Source of the DNA: Arbacia lixula | Lineage: Eukaryota; Echinodermata; Echinoidea; Arbacioida; Arbaciidae | Length of the DNA: 64,000 nt | Assembly: GCA_963669155.1 (NCBI GenBank) | Contig: OZ022580.1 | Coordinates: 23,285,512 to 23,349,511, forward strand | Direction: 5' to 3' | Shown here: in pieces, positions 1 to 10,242 of the stretch | Layout of the letters: each line of letters begins with the position of its first letter | Numbering within the stretch: position 1 is the stretch's first letter | The notes under the pieces: generated by a model | Told to the model about the DNA's origin: nothing | Database searches by the model: none | What the model saw: the letters and a program-made list of their open reading frames with translations, nothing else | Translations under genes and position numbers: made by a program

Positions 1-2151
1 AGCTCGAAGTCTCGTATCTATAGTAATACGTAGAGGTAGTTTTAAAAGTTCTCTTACTTCTTCTTGTTGAAACCCATAGGTGTCTTTTAAACGTGTAAAT
101 ATATTTGAAATTGATGGGTTATTTTCCTCCATAAAAAATGTGTAAAAAATATACTTTGGTACACCTGTTACTTCTCTAGTGATGCCATCAATAGTTAAAG
201 TTGGAATCAATGAAATGTTGTCAACATTAGGATGAAAGTTTTGAGATAGAAAAAATGATTTCCATCTTGATGGCATAAACTTGTAACAGTCGAGAAGCAG
301 AAAGTATTCAACAAATGTTAAGCCCTTATTTTTGGCATCTTTCCATCTTAATGGTCTGCCATACTCGTCCAACATATGTGACACCTTAACAAAACCTTTG
401 TTTTTTATCTCTGGCTTATAAAAAGATTTTCCATTTTGTAATATACATCTGTTATTCCATAGTATTTGGTCACATATTTTAATGTTTTCCTGAAATACTG
501 TGCTCCAACTAATCATGATATCTTTATACCATTCAGGAATTGTCAAGTTTAAAATATTAAGGTCATAATTACAATGAAATATAAAGTCACCACCTACATT
601 TTGAAGTAATGTCAACAGAATAATCTTCCATCCCTTTGAATTGGATGTAAAAACTCTTTGTATCCACTTGACCTTTTGCACTTGTAAAAGAGATTTTAAA
701 CAAATAATTTTGAGCCCTCCATCTTCATACTGCTTAACAAGTATCTCCCTTTTGATCCTGTCAGGGCCGTTCCAAATGAACCCAAAAACTAACTTATTGA
801 CTTCTTTTATATAATAATCTGGGATTTTTGACAGACTTGCAAGGTAAAGTAATTGCGAAAAAGCAAAGGTTTTGACAATTTGTATTTTGCCTATTAAGGA
901 TAGATGACGAGCTTTCCATAAATTCAACTGTACTCTAATTTTCTCAAGTGTTCTTTGCAATTGTGAAGAGAAAACATTGGGTGAATACGCTATATCTACT
1001 CCGAGAATTGTCAAAGACTTCTCGAACTGAATATTCTCTAGTGAATGTTGATTATCTTTACATGCTCCTATCCACATTGCCTTTGTTTTGGAGATATTGA
1101 TAGAGAGTGATGATTCCTTTCGGAAATTCTGAAGTGTATTCAAAAGATGTCTAAATGAAATATTGTCTGAAAGGAAAACCGTTATGTCGTCCGCGTACAT
1201 CGACAATTTCAATTCTAAATTGTCAGATATTTTCAAACCACGTATTGTCTTGTTTTCACGAATGCTTATAGCAAATGTCTCTATAGCTAAAACAAACAAA
1301 TAAGGACTCAATGGGTCCCCCTGCCTAACACCTCTTTCAACGGGAAAATAACCCGATGACAGACCCCGATTCATTACCGCACTTTCTAAATTGGTATATA
1401 AAACTTTAATAAAATTACAAAATCCTTCTCCAAAATTGAATGATCGGAGGACGTTCAACAAAAAAGAATGGTCTAGTGAATCGAACGCCTTTTGGAAGTC
1501 CAAACTTAATAAAATTCCTGGAATATTTTTCAATTCGGAAAAGAAAAGAGCGTCTTTAACTGTCCTGACAGCTTCTCCAATAAATCTGTCCTTTATAAAT
1601 GCTACCTGATCAGGGTGAATCAGATCCGGTAGAACTTTCTTTAATCTTTCTGCAAGAGCTTTAGAACCAATTTTCAAATCAACATTCACTAGAGTGATGG
1701 GTCGGTAATTTTCGATTAACATTTTGTCTTTACCTTTTTTTGATATGAGTGTAATCAAACCTTGTCTTTGTGAACTAGAAAGTTTACCTTGTTGAAAACT
1801 GTAGTTAAGATTATCTACCAAAAGCTGTCCAATTTTACCCCAGAACTTGCGATAGAACTCAACCGTTAAACCGTCATTTCCCGGTGACTTGTTTTTTGAC
1901 ATAAGTAATAGGGATGATGTACATTCCTCTAACGTTAATGGCAAGTCACATTTACTCTTGGCGTCCGAGGGTAACTTTGGAATATTTTCTTGTCCTAAGA
2001 ATAAGGAGTTTTGCCTCGAGTCGACATTAGGCTTTCTATATAATTGTGTATAGAATGATTTTATTTCAGAATTAATATTTTTCATATCTGTAAGTATGGA
2101 ATCGCCTTGCTTCAGCTTAAGAATTAATGATTTATTTTTTGTGGCCTTTTT
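1..2151 (-). CDS. LINE reverse transcriptase domain of ORF2 (partial, open to the edge)
   Basis: Read from 2151 down to 1 this frame has 717 codons and no stop, and it is still open at the window edge. RT landmarks occur in the right order. NKSPGNDG and VEFY lie near 1850-1895, NYRPITL near 1690-1710, and DFQKAFDS at 1477-1500. GVRQGDPLSPYL lies around 1297-1332, and the catalytic YADD is at 1186-1197. All metal-binding aspartates expected of an active RT are present. A long C-terminal part with scattered Trp and Cys follows, as in L1-type ORF2 proteins. The frame overlaps the endonuclease frame by about 20 bases and is offset by one base, consistent with a single indel in the GAAAAAGG run. 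Full L1-type ORF2 proteins are usually about 1,200 residues or more, so part of the C-terminus is probably missing. Confidence 0.92.
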
Positions 2152-3253
2152 CTAAATTAAGAAAAAATTTAGTATTTTTTTCCCCGAATTCCATCCAATT
2201 TGCTTTAGACCTTAATATAATGCCTTGTGTGATATAATCTAAATAAGACTCATATTCGCTTTCGATCTTTTTATATTCCTCAACATGCTTTTCACCCTCG
2301 GAATCCAACAGAAACTGCAACCTTTTTAGCCTGTTTTCCAGTTCTCTTCGCCTTTCTTTCCTTTTCCGTGCCTTTTCAATACTGTATTTATGCGAAAATA
2401 GGCGAATATTATACTTGAGAAATTCCCAACCTATTCTCATATCATCAAATTGTGAAATATCTTTAATCCACAGATCTAAATTTTTCGTCATTTCAGAACA
2501 AAACACTTCATCGTCGCATAGGGTATTATTAAATTTCCAATTCATAGCATTACATCTTGTTTCTTCTTGTACTTTAAATTCTAAAATAATAGCTAAATGA
2601 TCAGAACCCACTCCGGGTATCATATCTACCTTGCTAATATAATCCTGCAGGGTCTCGGAGACAAACCAAATATCTAATCTACTTTGGATTAAAGGCCGCA
2701 ATTGTTTCCAAGTATATTTACGCGTGATAGGGTTACGTACACGCCATATATCAATGACATCTAAATCACTCTGTAATTTTTGAAGTTGACTGATTACTGC
2801 TTGCGAGGTTGTTGGATGACCACCTTGTCTGTCAACATTCACGTTAAAAATCACGTTAAAATCGCCCCCAATTAAAAGAGGAGTGGTTGCGATGTCATCA
2901 AAAGAATTTAAGGTACATAATAAATGATCAAAAAATATTTTTTGTTCATGTATCTTATCAGCTGTTGGTGCATAAACATTACAAATTATAAATTCATTGC
3001 CGTCTATAATCATTCTTAAAATCAAATATCTACCATTACCTGAAACATGTTTGGAGATGATTTTATAATCTAGTTTTGAATTGATAAGTATCATGACCCC
3101 ACTACTATGAGGAGATCCATGACAAAAGAGTACATCACCGCCCCATTCTGAAGACCAACTACTTTCTATGTCTTCTGAACTATATGTTTCTTGTAGGAGA
3201 GCAATGTCTATTTCTTTTTCTCGCAACCAACTAAATACCTTTTGCCTCCGCAA
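2132..3253 (-). CDS. LINE endonuclease domain of ORF2
   Basis: A 373-codon frame encodes an exonuclease-endonuclease-phosphatase fold endonuclease, the enzyme that nicks the target site for target-primed reverse transcription. Visible motifs are ALLQETY (catalytic Glu, about residue 22), NVYAPT (about 92-97), GGDFN (about 129-133), RLDIW (about 192-196) and GSDHLAI near residue 216, whose Asp-His pair is catalytic. A basic Lys/Arg-rich linker occupies about residues 295-330, and KANWMEFGEKNTKFF leads into the RT region. The first codon used here is TTG, because a TGA lies a few codons upstream. The true start was probably further right and has been lost, since the usual strand before the QET motif is shortened. 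It stops at 2132-2134, just after the one-base shift into the RT frame. Confidence 0.9.
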   Translation of the reverse strand: MRRQKVFSWLREKEIDIALLQETYSSEDIESSWSSEWGGDVLFCHGSPHSSGVMILINSKLDYKIISKHVSGNGRYLILRMIIDGNEFIICNVYAPTADKIHEQKIFFDHLLCTLNSFDDIATTPLLIGGDFNVIFNVNVDRQGGHPTTSQAVISQLQKLQSDLDVIDIWRVRNPITRKYTWKQLRPLIQSRLDIWFVSETLQDYISKVDMIPGVGSDHLAIILEFKVQEETRCNAMNWKFNNTLCDDEVFCSEMTKNLDLWIKDISQFDDMRIGWEFLKYNIRLFSHKYSIEKARKRKERRRELENRLKRLQFLLDSEGEKHVEEYKKIESEYESYLDYITQGIILRSKANWMEFGEKNTKFFLNLEKGHKK

Positions 3254-3484
3254 CCCTGATCTCAGGCCTCATGGACAAAGTTGCTATTAGAGGTAAGTCA
3301 CGCGGTCACACGGTTAAATAACCCCACTGATGTACCAACTTGACACCTGTTCTTCCGGGTGTCCAGAAAACAACCTATAGAAAAAAATTACATCGAGATA
3401 TATGATACGGTATCAGCTAATAATCTAACCCATTTCAAACTTAGTTTATTTACCTGAGAGTAGCAAAGCTTTGTCCACTGCTAA

Positions 3485-3845
3485 CAGACTCCGTCTGAAC
3501 AAAGACAAGGGGGGGGGGGGGGGTTGGGGCGGGAGGGGGTCCTGTCCCCCCACCAATTCGAAGAGGGGGGACACAATATCACATGTCCCCCCCCCCCACT
3601 ATTTTCGGTCCTGTACCCATAAAATATCAAATGTCCCCCCACAATTTTCGGTCCTGTACACACACAATATGTAATGTTCCACCCCCCCCCCCCCCCCCCC
3701 CCCACTGAGAGCACTTTCAGAGATTGGTCGGGATTATGGACCCCCCCCCCCCACCAAAAAAAAAAACACACATCACTACCCCCCCCCCCTCCCCCCGCTC
3801 AGCGACATCTTGAAGAAAAACATGTCCCCCCCCCCCACGTTCGGG
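3485..3845. repeat. C-rich tandem repeat, about 45-50-bp unit
   Basis: Runs of 8-17 C or G alternate with a repeated spacer resembling TTTTCGGTCCTGTACMCA followed by an ATAT-rich piece and a new C run; about 2.5 units are clear at 3590-3690. Several long C runs follow to 3840. The strand asymmetry (G runs on the minus strand after the first run at about 3510) gives many potential G-quadruplex tracts. Proline- or glycine-rich ORFs here are by-products of the repeat and are not called. Confidence 0.8.
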
Positions 3846-3849
3846 GAGC

Positions 3850-4420
3850 GATTTCCGCCCATGTGTAAGGAACATTTAGACTATTCATGACTTTTGTAAA
3901 CCATGCAGTCAGTACGCTTTGAGTACCTTGAAGCTAGAGAGTTAGTTTTAAGATCTGATAAATTACGTAATTAGAGGTATGCCGATATAGATTTATCTAT
4001 AACCATGATAACATCATTCTACCACGACCAAAAAACAAACATTGCATTAAAGATTTACCCCCAAATAATATAACATATGAAATAACATAGGTGGATGTTT
4101 GATATGCAAATGAGCAGTAGCATTTCTGGATCTGACATTGTATGATATGTAAATGAATTATGTGACATGGTAGCAAAATCAAAACTTGTCACAATACTTT
4201 ATTCCAGCGCATGAACATAGACGCACACGATCCTTTCTATTAATACACAATAACAGTCTTCAAATGTGTGAATTAGGGCAGCTACCTTGGATTTTACAAT
4301 GTAATGATGGTCATATGCATAGATGAATTTCATTAATGAAAAGTTTGACCTACAATACCTTAGAAAATTGGTTTCATTTTTCGTTTCATTCGTGCTGGTT
4401 TTGAATGAAGTACTTAACTC
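3850..4420. other. Gene-free stretch, nothing recognised
   Basis: AT-rich single-copy-looking DNA. I see no exon, RNA gene or repeat structure here. Confidence 0.5.
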
Positions 4421-4756
4421 GGGGAGCACTCGTTATTCCGAAGGTTCGTTATTCCGAAGGTTCGTTATTCCGAAGGTTCGTTATTCCGAAGGTTCGAATA
4501 CTCCGAAGGTTCGTTATTCCGAATTATCACTATTCCGAAGGTTTGTTAGTCCGAAAACAAAATAAGATTCGTTATTTCGAAGGTTCGTTAGTCCGAGAAA
4601 GAAATGAGGTTCGTTATTCCGAAGTTTCCGTTCGTCCGATAAAGAAATAAGGTTCGTTTTGTCGAAGGTTCGTTAATCCGAAAAAGAAATAAGGTTAAAG
4701 AACCTTCGGTAAAACGAACCTTCTTTCGTTTTCGGATTAACGAACGGATTTACAGT
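4421..4756 (+). mobile_element. CACTCG element, copy 1 (right end missing)
   Basis: It starts with GGGGAGCACTCG, like the other copies of this family. Four tandem GTTCGTTATTCCGAAG units follow, then degraded units alternating with AAAC/GAAATAAGG spacers, and then units in inverted orientation (AACCTTCGG) at 4700-4750. The conserved right end seen in copies 3-5 is absent, so this copy is truncated and no target-site duplication is seen. Confidence 0.75.
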
Positions 4757-5965
4757 ATGCTGTATCGATCGATCGATCAATCGAATTTGTTCTAAAATAC
4801 AATAACAAGTAGCCCGATAGACTTGCTCCCAGCTTGTTTGACTTTTCTAATCCAAACTTTAAAGAATAGCCCAGTACTCGAGAAACATAGTCACTTTATC
4901 ATTTTCATCTTTTTTGCAGTCTGTGGGGGAAACCCGCAGAAGAAATAATAACAAAATAATAAGTTCACTGCAATTAGGGCCCTTCATTGTGGAGTTGAGC
5001 TTGGGCAGCATACTGTAAATCCGCGTGGAAAGAACACAACTTGAAATTTGAATACGGGTCAGAAGAAAGTGAGTTCGGCAATTGAGATGATCTGGGATAG
5101 TCAACGGCCGACACTGATCATGAACTTGACAGAAGGATTCTATTTATATATAATTTTATGTTTATCGATAACACGATCGGGATAAGAACTCTTGACCTTG
5201 CGTTTGTTGTTTTCCGTGCCTTGTTTGTCTTTGTTTATTTGTTTGTTTGATCCACTAGTAATATATCAGACTATTAACCTCCGTATCGTATACATATTGT
5301 CAAAGATACCTTTATACGTGTCATGTCGTAATAGTATCCTATCTTAGAAGGAATTGCTGAATGATATTCTTACTCCTTGCTGTACAAATTCCAAGTTGTA
5401 TAACCTCATAAAACGACCCGTCACGTAAGAACATATATCCTTTTAAAAACAAACTCGTTCTTCTATTTACATTTAGAATGCCCTGCTCCTCCCCTACGCC
5501 AAGAAAGAGAAACACTCAACAATATTTACGTTTTTCCGTGATTTAATATCATTGTACCTCCCAGTTGCACAGAATTATTTTTACTTGAAGTTGAAGTTGC
5601 GTAACTTTAGAACGTTTTAACGACATGTTCTAAACACACTTTATGGCTCTGTCAATATTTGTTGAGAGACAAAGAAATATCCAAAGTCCTCATGAAGTTC
5701 ACTTCAAAGTTAAGTTTTTATAATTTGCTTATGCAAGTTTATGAAATGTAATAACTATTTTTTTATATATTCAAATGCATTTTTTAACATATGCTGAAAC
5801 GTTGCTTACTTTAGCTAGTTGGATCCCTTTTGGTATTCATGGAATCTTGCTAGCTGTAGTTACATTTCTAGTTAACTGTTGTCACACTGATTGTAGTTTT
5901 GTAATTTCCAGCTAGGTCTAGTTTGGAAAAAAATGTATTCACGAAACCTTACTAATGCTAGTTAC
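4757..5965. other. Gene-free stretch, nothing recognised
   Basis: AT-rich DNA in which I found no coding exon with splice signals, RNA gene or tandem repeat beyond a short GATC run near 4766-4782. The missing N-terminal SLC23 exon was looked for here and not found. Confidence 0.5.
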
Positions 5966-6129
5966 GGGAAGCACTCGTTATTCCGAAGGTTCGTTATTCC
6001 GAACGTTCCGCGACAAATGCTCGGATTAACGAAACCTTTTTCGTTTTCGGACTAACGAACATCGAGGTATAGACAATTTACGTGTTTCGGAATTACGAAC
6101 CTTCGGAATAAACGAACCTTCGGAATATC
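5966..6129 (+). mobile_element. CACTCG element, copy 2
   Basis: The left end is GGGAAGCACTCG followed by two 16-bp units. The family-specific core comes next: CGACAAATGCTCGGATTAACG, then TCGTTTTCGGACTAACGA, then a CATCGAGGTATAG block and ATTTACGTGTTTCGGAAT. Two inverted units end in TTCGGAATATC. The core matches copy 5 in the opposite orientation over about 150 bp. The extreme right end diverges and no target-site duplication is evident. Confidence 0.8.
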
Positions 6130-6545
6130 TTGGGAATGTCTTGGGATTGTTTTTAAAATCACATTTTTGCCTAAACATTCGTAAAATATACCATAAAGTT
6201 CAATGAGTTTAGAACCACCCCATAGAGAATCTTAATAGCTTTAATATGATACCTTTGATAAACACAAATATTCAATTCAAAGTATAGGCCTACCTCTCTG
6301 GACAAAATTCAAGAGAGCTCAATATCCAAATTTGCTTCGATAGATAAATTACACATGTGCGCCAAATGTAGTGCTTTTAGGCAAAAGTGAACAATTATTC
6401 AGTTATGCCGCTGGACTAACTGTTCCTTTTTGCGCCCTACCTCCACCACCCGCTATTTGTTGGGATACCCCATCCACTCCCCTGCCCCCCCCCCCACACA
6501 CACACACCCCTATTCCGCCCCTCCTGGCCCACCTGCCCGCTACAG

Positions 6546-6703
6546 CACGCTCTTGGGACGTTCAGCGGTGCCGTGACCATGCCCCTGATCGTAGCCTCGT
6601 ACATGTGCATCGACGACGACCTGGACAGCCTGTCACGTGTCATCGCCTCCACCTTCTTCGTCATGGCAATCCAGACCCTCCTCCAGGTCACGTTTGGTGT
6701 CAG
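6546..6703 (+). CDS. SLC23A: SLC23 exon a (first in window): first helices
   Basis: Preceded by a C-rich tract and CTACAG; followed by the donor GTACGA. It starts in phase 0 with His, so the Q of the family's QH pair must end the upstream exon. It encodes ALGTFSGAVTMPLIVASYMC, a DDD loop, then the next helix ending in QVTFGVR with two bases of the Arg codon. GC content rises sharply relative to the flanks, as in the other exons. Confidence 0.93.
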
Positions 6704-9700
6704 GTACGATGGCAATATGCGCACCTATATATAGCTGCATAAGAGCACCGAAGGCGACACGATCCGATTAGTTGAACGTATGGCAAGCCGTTTTAACATT
6801 TATTCCTATTTCTTGATATCAAGAATTACCATTGCTTAACTGCACAAAACCATTTTTAGATATCAAGAGTTCGAATCACGAAATCGATTTCTTGATATCA
6901 AGAATTCATTTATAAAGAATTACAATTCTTGATATGAAGTATTCGAATTCTTCTTATCAAGAAATTGTTTTGTGTAGTTAAGCAATGGTAATTCTTGATA
7001 TCAAGAAATAGGAATAAATGTTAGAACGGCTTGTCATACGAGCGACTCTGCGACTGGCTGAATCGCAGGACCCGGCCATTGGATTTGTGCAAGGAGGTGA
7101 CGTCACATATCCAGTCGCATTCCAGAATCAGGACAAAATCGTGTCGTCTGAGTTGGCTTTTACACAAATATAAATCCTTTCTGTGACGAATGAACTGTTT
7201 CTCTATGGGATTCGTGTGTTTTACTTGTGCCAACAGTCATGACAGGCGTCTATGGCACGAGTTCACACCGCTACCATTAGCAATACCATTACCATGACTT
7301 CTAGGAGTGTAAAAATATTCCAAACAGGAAGCGCGTGTACGTGCTTGTGCTGTTATCAGAGAGGTATTATTAGGTTACACGAAGCGAAAGACAATGCTGC
7401 ATAAGTTACGTTGACACGACATACTGTAATTATACTGTAATCATTTCAATGTAGGCCTACTTCACATTTTCAAAAGTTAATTTTTGCAACAGATTTTAAA
7501 TTTGCGATTAATTTAATTCCTGCTTATTTACATTACCTATTAATGTTCTTATATTGTACACCAATGCTGTGGTTTATGTTTTGATTATATGTGTATATAT
7601 TTATGTATATATGTCTTATAATGTGCTATATGTGTTTTCTCCAATACCCTTTGACAGGGTGACATAAATAAAACATTGAAAATTACATGACAAAATTACG
7701 CTAATGTCCACGGCACTCTGTAACAGAACTACATATATATTTAGGCAACCATCAAGTCTAACACCAAAAGCAATGCCAATCACAGTACAAATAATTAAGT
7801 TATAGCGTTACTAGTGCAGTGAAAATGTAATATACCAAATTTTGTACCTGTATCGCAGAAGAACAAATAGTAGTAGTACCTACGTGTTGCACAAAAATTT
7901 TTTGACACTATTGGTAAAAAAAATACAACTCCAATCAAGCTGAAATTGAAACATCATAAAGGCAATCACAATCATTTTTTTTTTTTAGCCAGGTCTCAAG
8001 AAATTTAATTCAATGTCATTTTTTCAATAATGAGTAGAATATTTAATGAGATTTTCACTGTTGGAAAAAGTTGGAGGCAAAATAATGACCATTGTGTATT
8101 ACACCTGTCAATGCCCTGGTAACTGCAATCACAATGTCATTAATAATGCATGTGCTCCCGGGAGAAGAGATGTTGTGGTTTGAGATGCGTCATGCAAAAT
8201 AGACATTGTTTCCTGAATAAATCATGTGAAACACACACATTTTCAGATAAAAGTCTGGCTGAAAGTGAAAATCTCATTTAATTATCACAGGATTATTACC
8301 ATAAAAGGCATTGATGAAATGTCACGAAGTTGGGTATTTTTTGGGGGAGCACTCGTTATTCCGAAGGTTTGTTATTCCGAAGGTTCGAATACTCCGAAGG
8401 TTCGTTATTCCGAAGGTTCACTATTCCGAAGGTTCGTTATTTCGAAGGCTCGTTAGTCCGAAAGATCGTTATTCCGAATGTTCGGAAGGTTTTCGGATGA
8501 GCGAACCTACGGAGAGACAAACCTTATTTCGTTTTCGGACTAACGAGCATCGAGGTATAGGCAATTTACGTGTTTTGGAATTACAAACCTCCGAAATAAC
8601 GAACCTTCGGAATATCAAAGTGTAATCATTTTTTCCTACTCTCACGTTTTATTTTGAACTTTGAATGCATTATGTATATATTCACGTAAAAAGTGTGATA
8701 GTTTAATCCCTGTACCCTTTTCTGGAAGTGTCCATCACCTTCTTTATCATCAATTTCTTAATTACACACCTTTGATGTATTTTTTTTTACTCACACTAGA
8801 ACTTAAACCTTAAAAAAAGTTAATTTGAATTGAATTCTCCATAGCCCATAGTAGAAAAAAGTCGTAGCATAATGCAACGCGCAGCCATACTTTGACTTGG
8901 TTTGCAACCATGTCCGTTTCGGGGCTAGTGTGCACTAATGTATGAGACCGGAAGTGGACATGACTGGCATACAACAATCAGGACGTCGCTGTGCGGTGCA
9001 TTACGTAACAGCTTTCCCCAATGAGGTCTGGAGAATTCAATTTAATTCAACTTTGTTCCCACTTTTAAAATAGTACCATTTTCCAGTTCAAGTTATTAAA
9101 TTTTGTTTGATACTTTGCCCTGCAGGCTGCCTATCGTGCAAGGGCCTACGATCACGTTTGTGCTGCCTATGTTCACGCTCATGTCCCTGCGAGGCGATTG
9201 TCCTGTTGTTGGAGGTAAGAAGGGACCTGTCACACATCGCACATGGGCCCCTTCTCATACGAGCTCCCATGGCGCTCAACTCTACCTTCATCTTCATCTC
9301 ATGGGGAACATTCACACTGACAATAAATTCCTTTAAAAAAGAAAAGCGAAATAGGATACGTAATGAAGAAGTTGTGGCCATTTGAATTTTGGCTACTCCT
9401 TAAACTGACAGTAAATTGTAATGGCATTAATGTGATAATGCCCTCTAACTCAATGATATGTCAATAACACAAGTTTTTTGTTTGAATATTGTATCAACAT
9501 GTCAGAGTAGCTAGCCTCTCTTTCTTATTCTTAAAGGAAAACTTGAACAGCTCGCACAAAAAGAATAGAAAGCTGCGCTATAAAAACGATGGCATCACAA
9601 CCTCGAATCGGGTTTTTCAATACATGGCAAAGTTCAAACATTCAACATTGTTGGTGTTCCTGCTCGATGATACTCAAATTTGTGCAAATCTGTTTAGTTT

Positions 9701-10200
9701 ATTTTTCTCCTTTTATTGACAATACCTGTTTTATTGGAGTGAATTTTCCCTTTCAAGCATGCCTTCACATCACATCGCTTCCGTAAAAACTTAGTACACT
9801 GTATATCAATAAAACAAAATTAGTGTAAAGCTAGTATTAAGCGAAGGTATTTAATCAAACATTGTGTTTAAGCCAATCACGTATCACTGTTCTTTACACG
9901 TGCAACATGAACATGTAGAATGTCAAACTCTCGTGGCTGCGAAGACTAGACATACACGATTTGTAGTAAGTCTCTGTATTTTTTTGACGTGAATGATTCT
10001 CACTGTGTTGGTTTCTAGAGCCCATCTCGAATTCGACGAACGAGACAGTGACTGAAGAAATCGTGAGGACAGAATTCCGAAACAGAATGAGGGAGGTAAT
10101 TTTGTGCAGCTTGACTCTCAGAAATCACTCCCCCCACACCCCCACCCTTCCCCCTCCACACACGTATGAACACAGACAGACGCCTCTTTCTTTCTCACTA

Positions 10201-10242
<42 letters not shown>

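Larger units (their letters stand above)
1..3290 (-). mobile_element. L1/Tx1-type LINE, 5' truncated, running off the left edge
   Basis: One non-LTR retrotransposon copy lies on the minus strand. Its second ORF is present as an apurinic-type endonuclease part (2132-3253) followed by a reverse transcriptase part (1-2151). The two differ by a single-base shift in a short A run near 2146-2151. The coding sequence begins to break down near 3255-3290, where an in-frame TGA precedes the endonuclease start. No ORF1 or gag-like protein is visible further right, so the copy is probably 5' truncated. The 3' end and target-site duplication lie outside the window. Endonuclease followed by L1-like RT and a long C-terminal region fits the L1/Tx1 group; the exact clade needs a tree. 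The near-intact frames suggest a young insertion. It may lie in a 5' intron of the SLC23 gene on the other strand. Confidence 0.9.

Noticed and set aside
4421..4756. CRISPR array
   Set aside because: Regular units with short spacers, but the spacers are not unique, the units also occur inverted and the genome is eukaryotic.
6371..6545. Coding sequence upstream of SLC23 exon a in the same open frame region
   Set aside because: C-run and CACACA simple sequence before a clear CTACAG acceptor; the frame differs from that of the exon.
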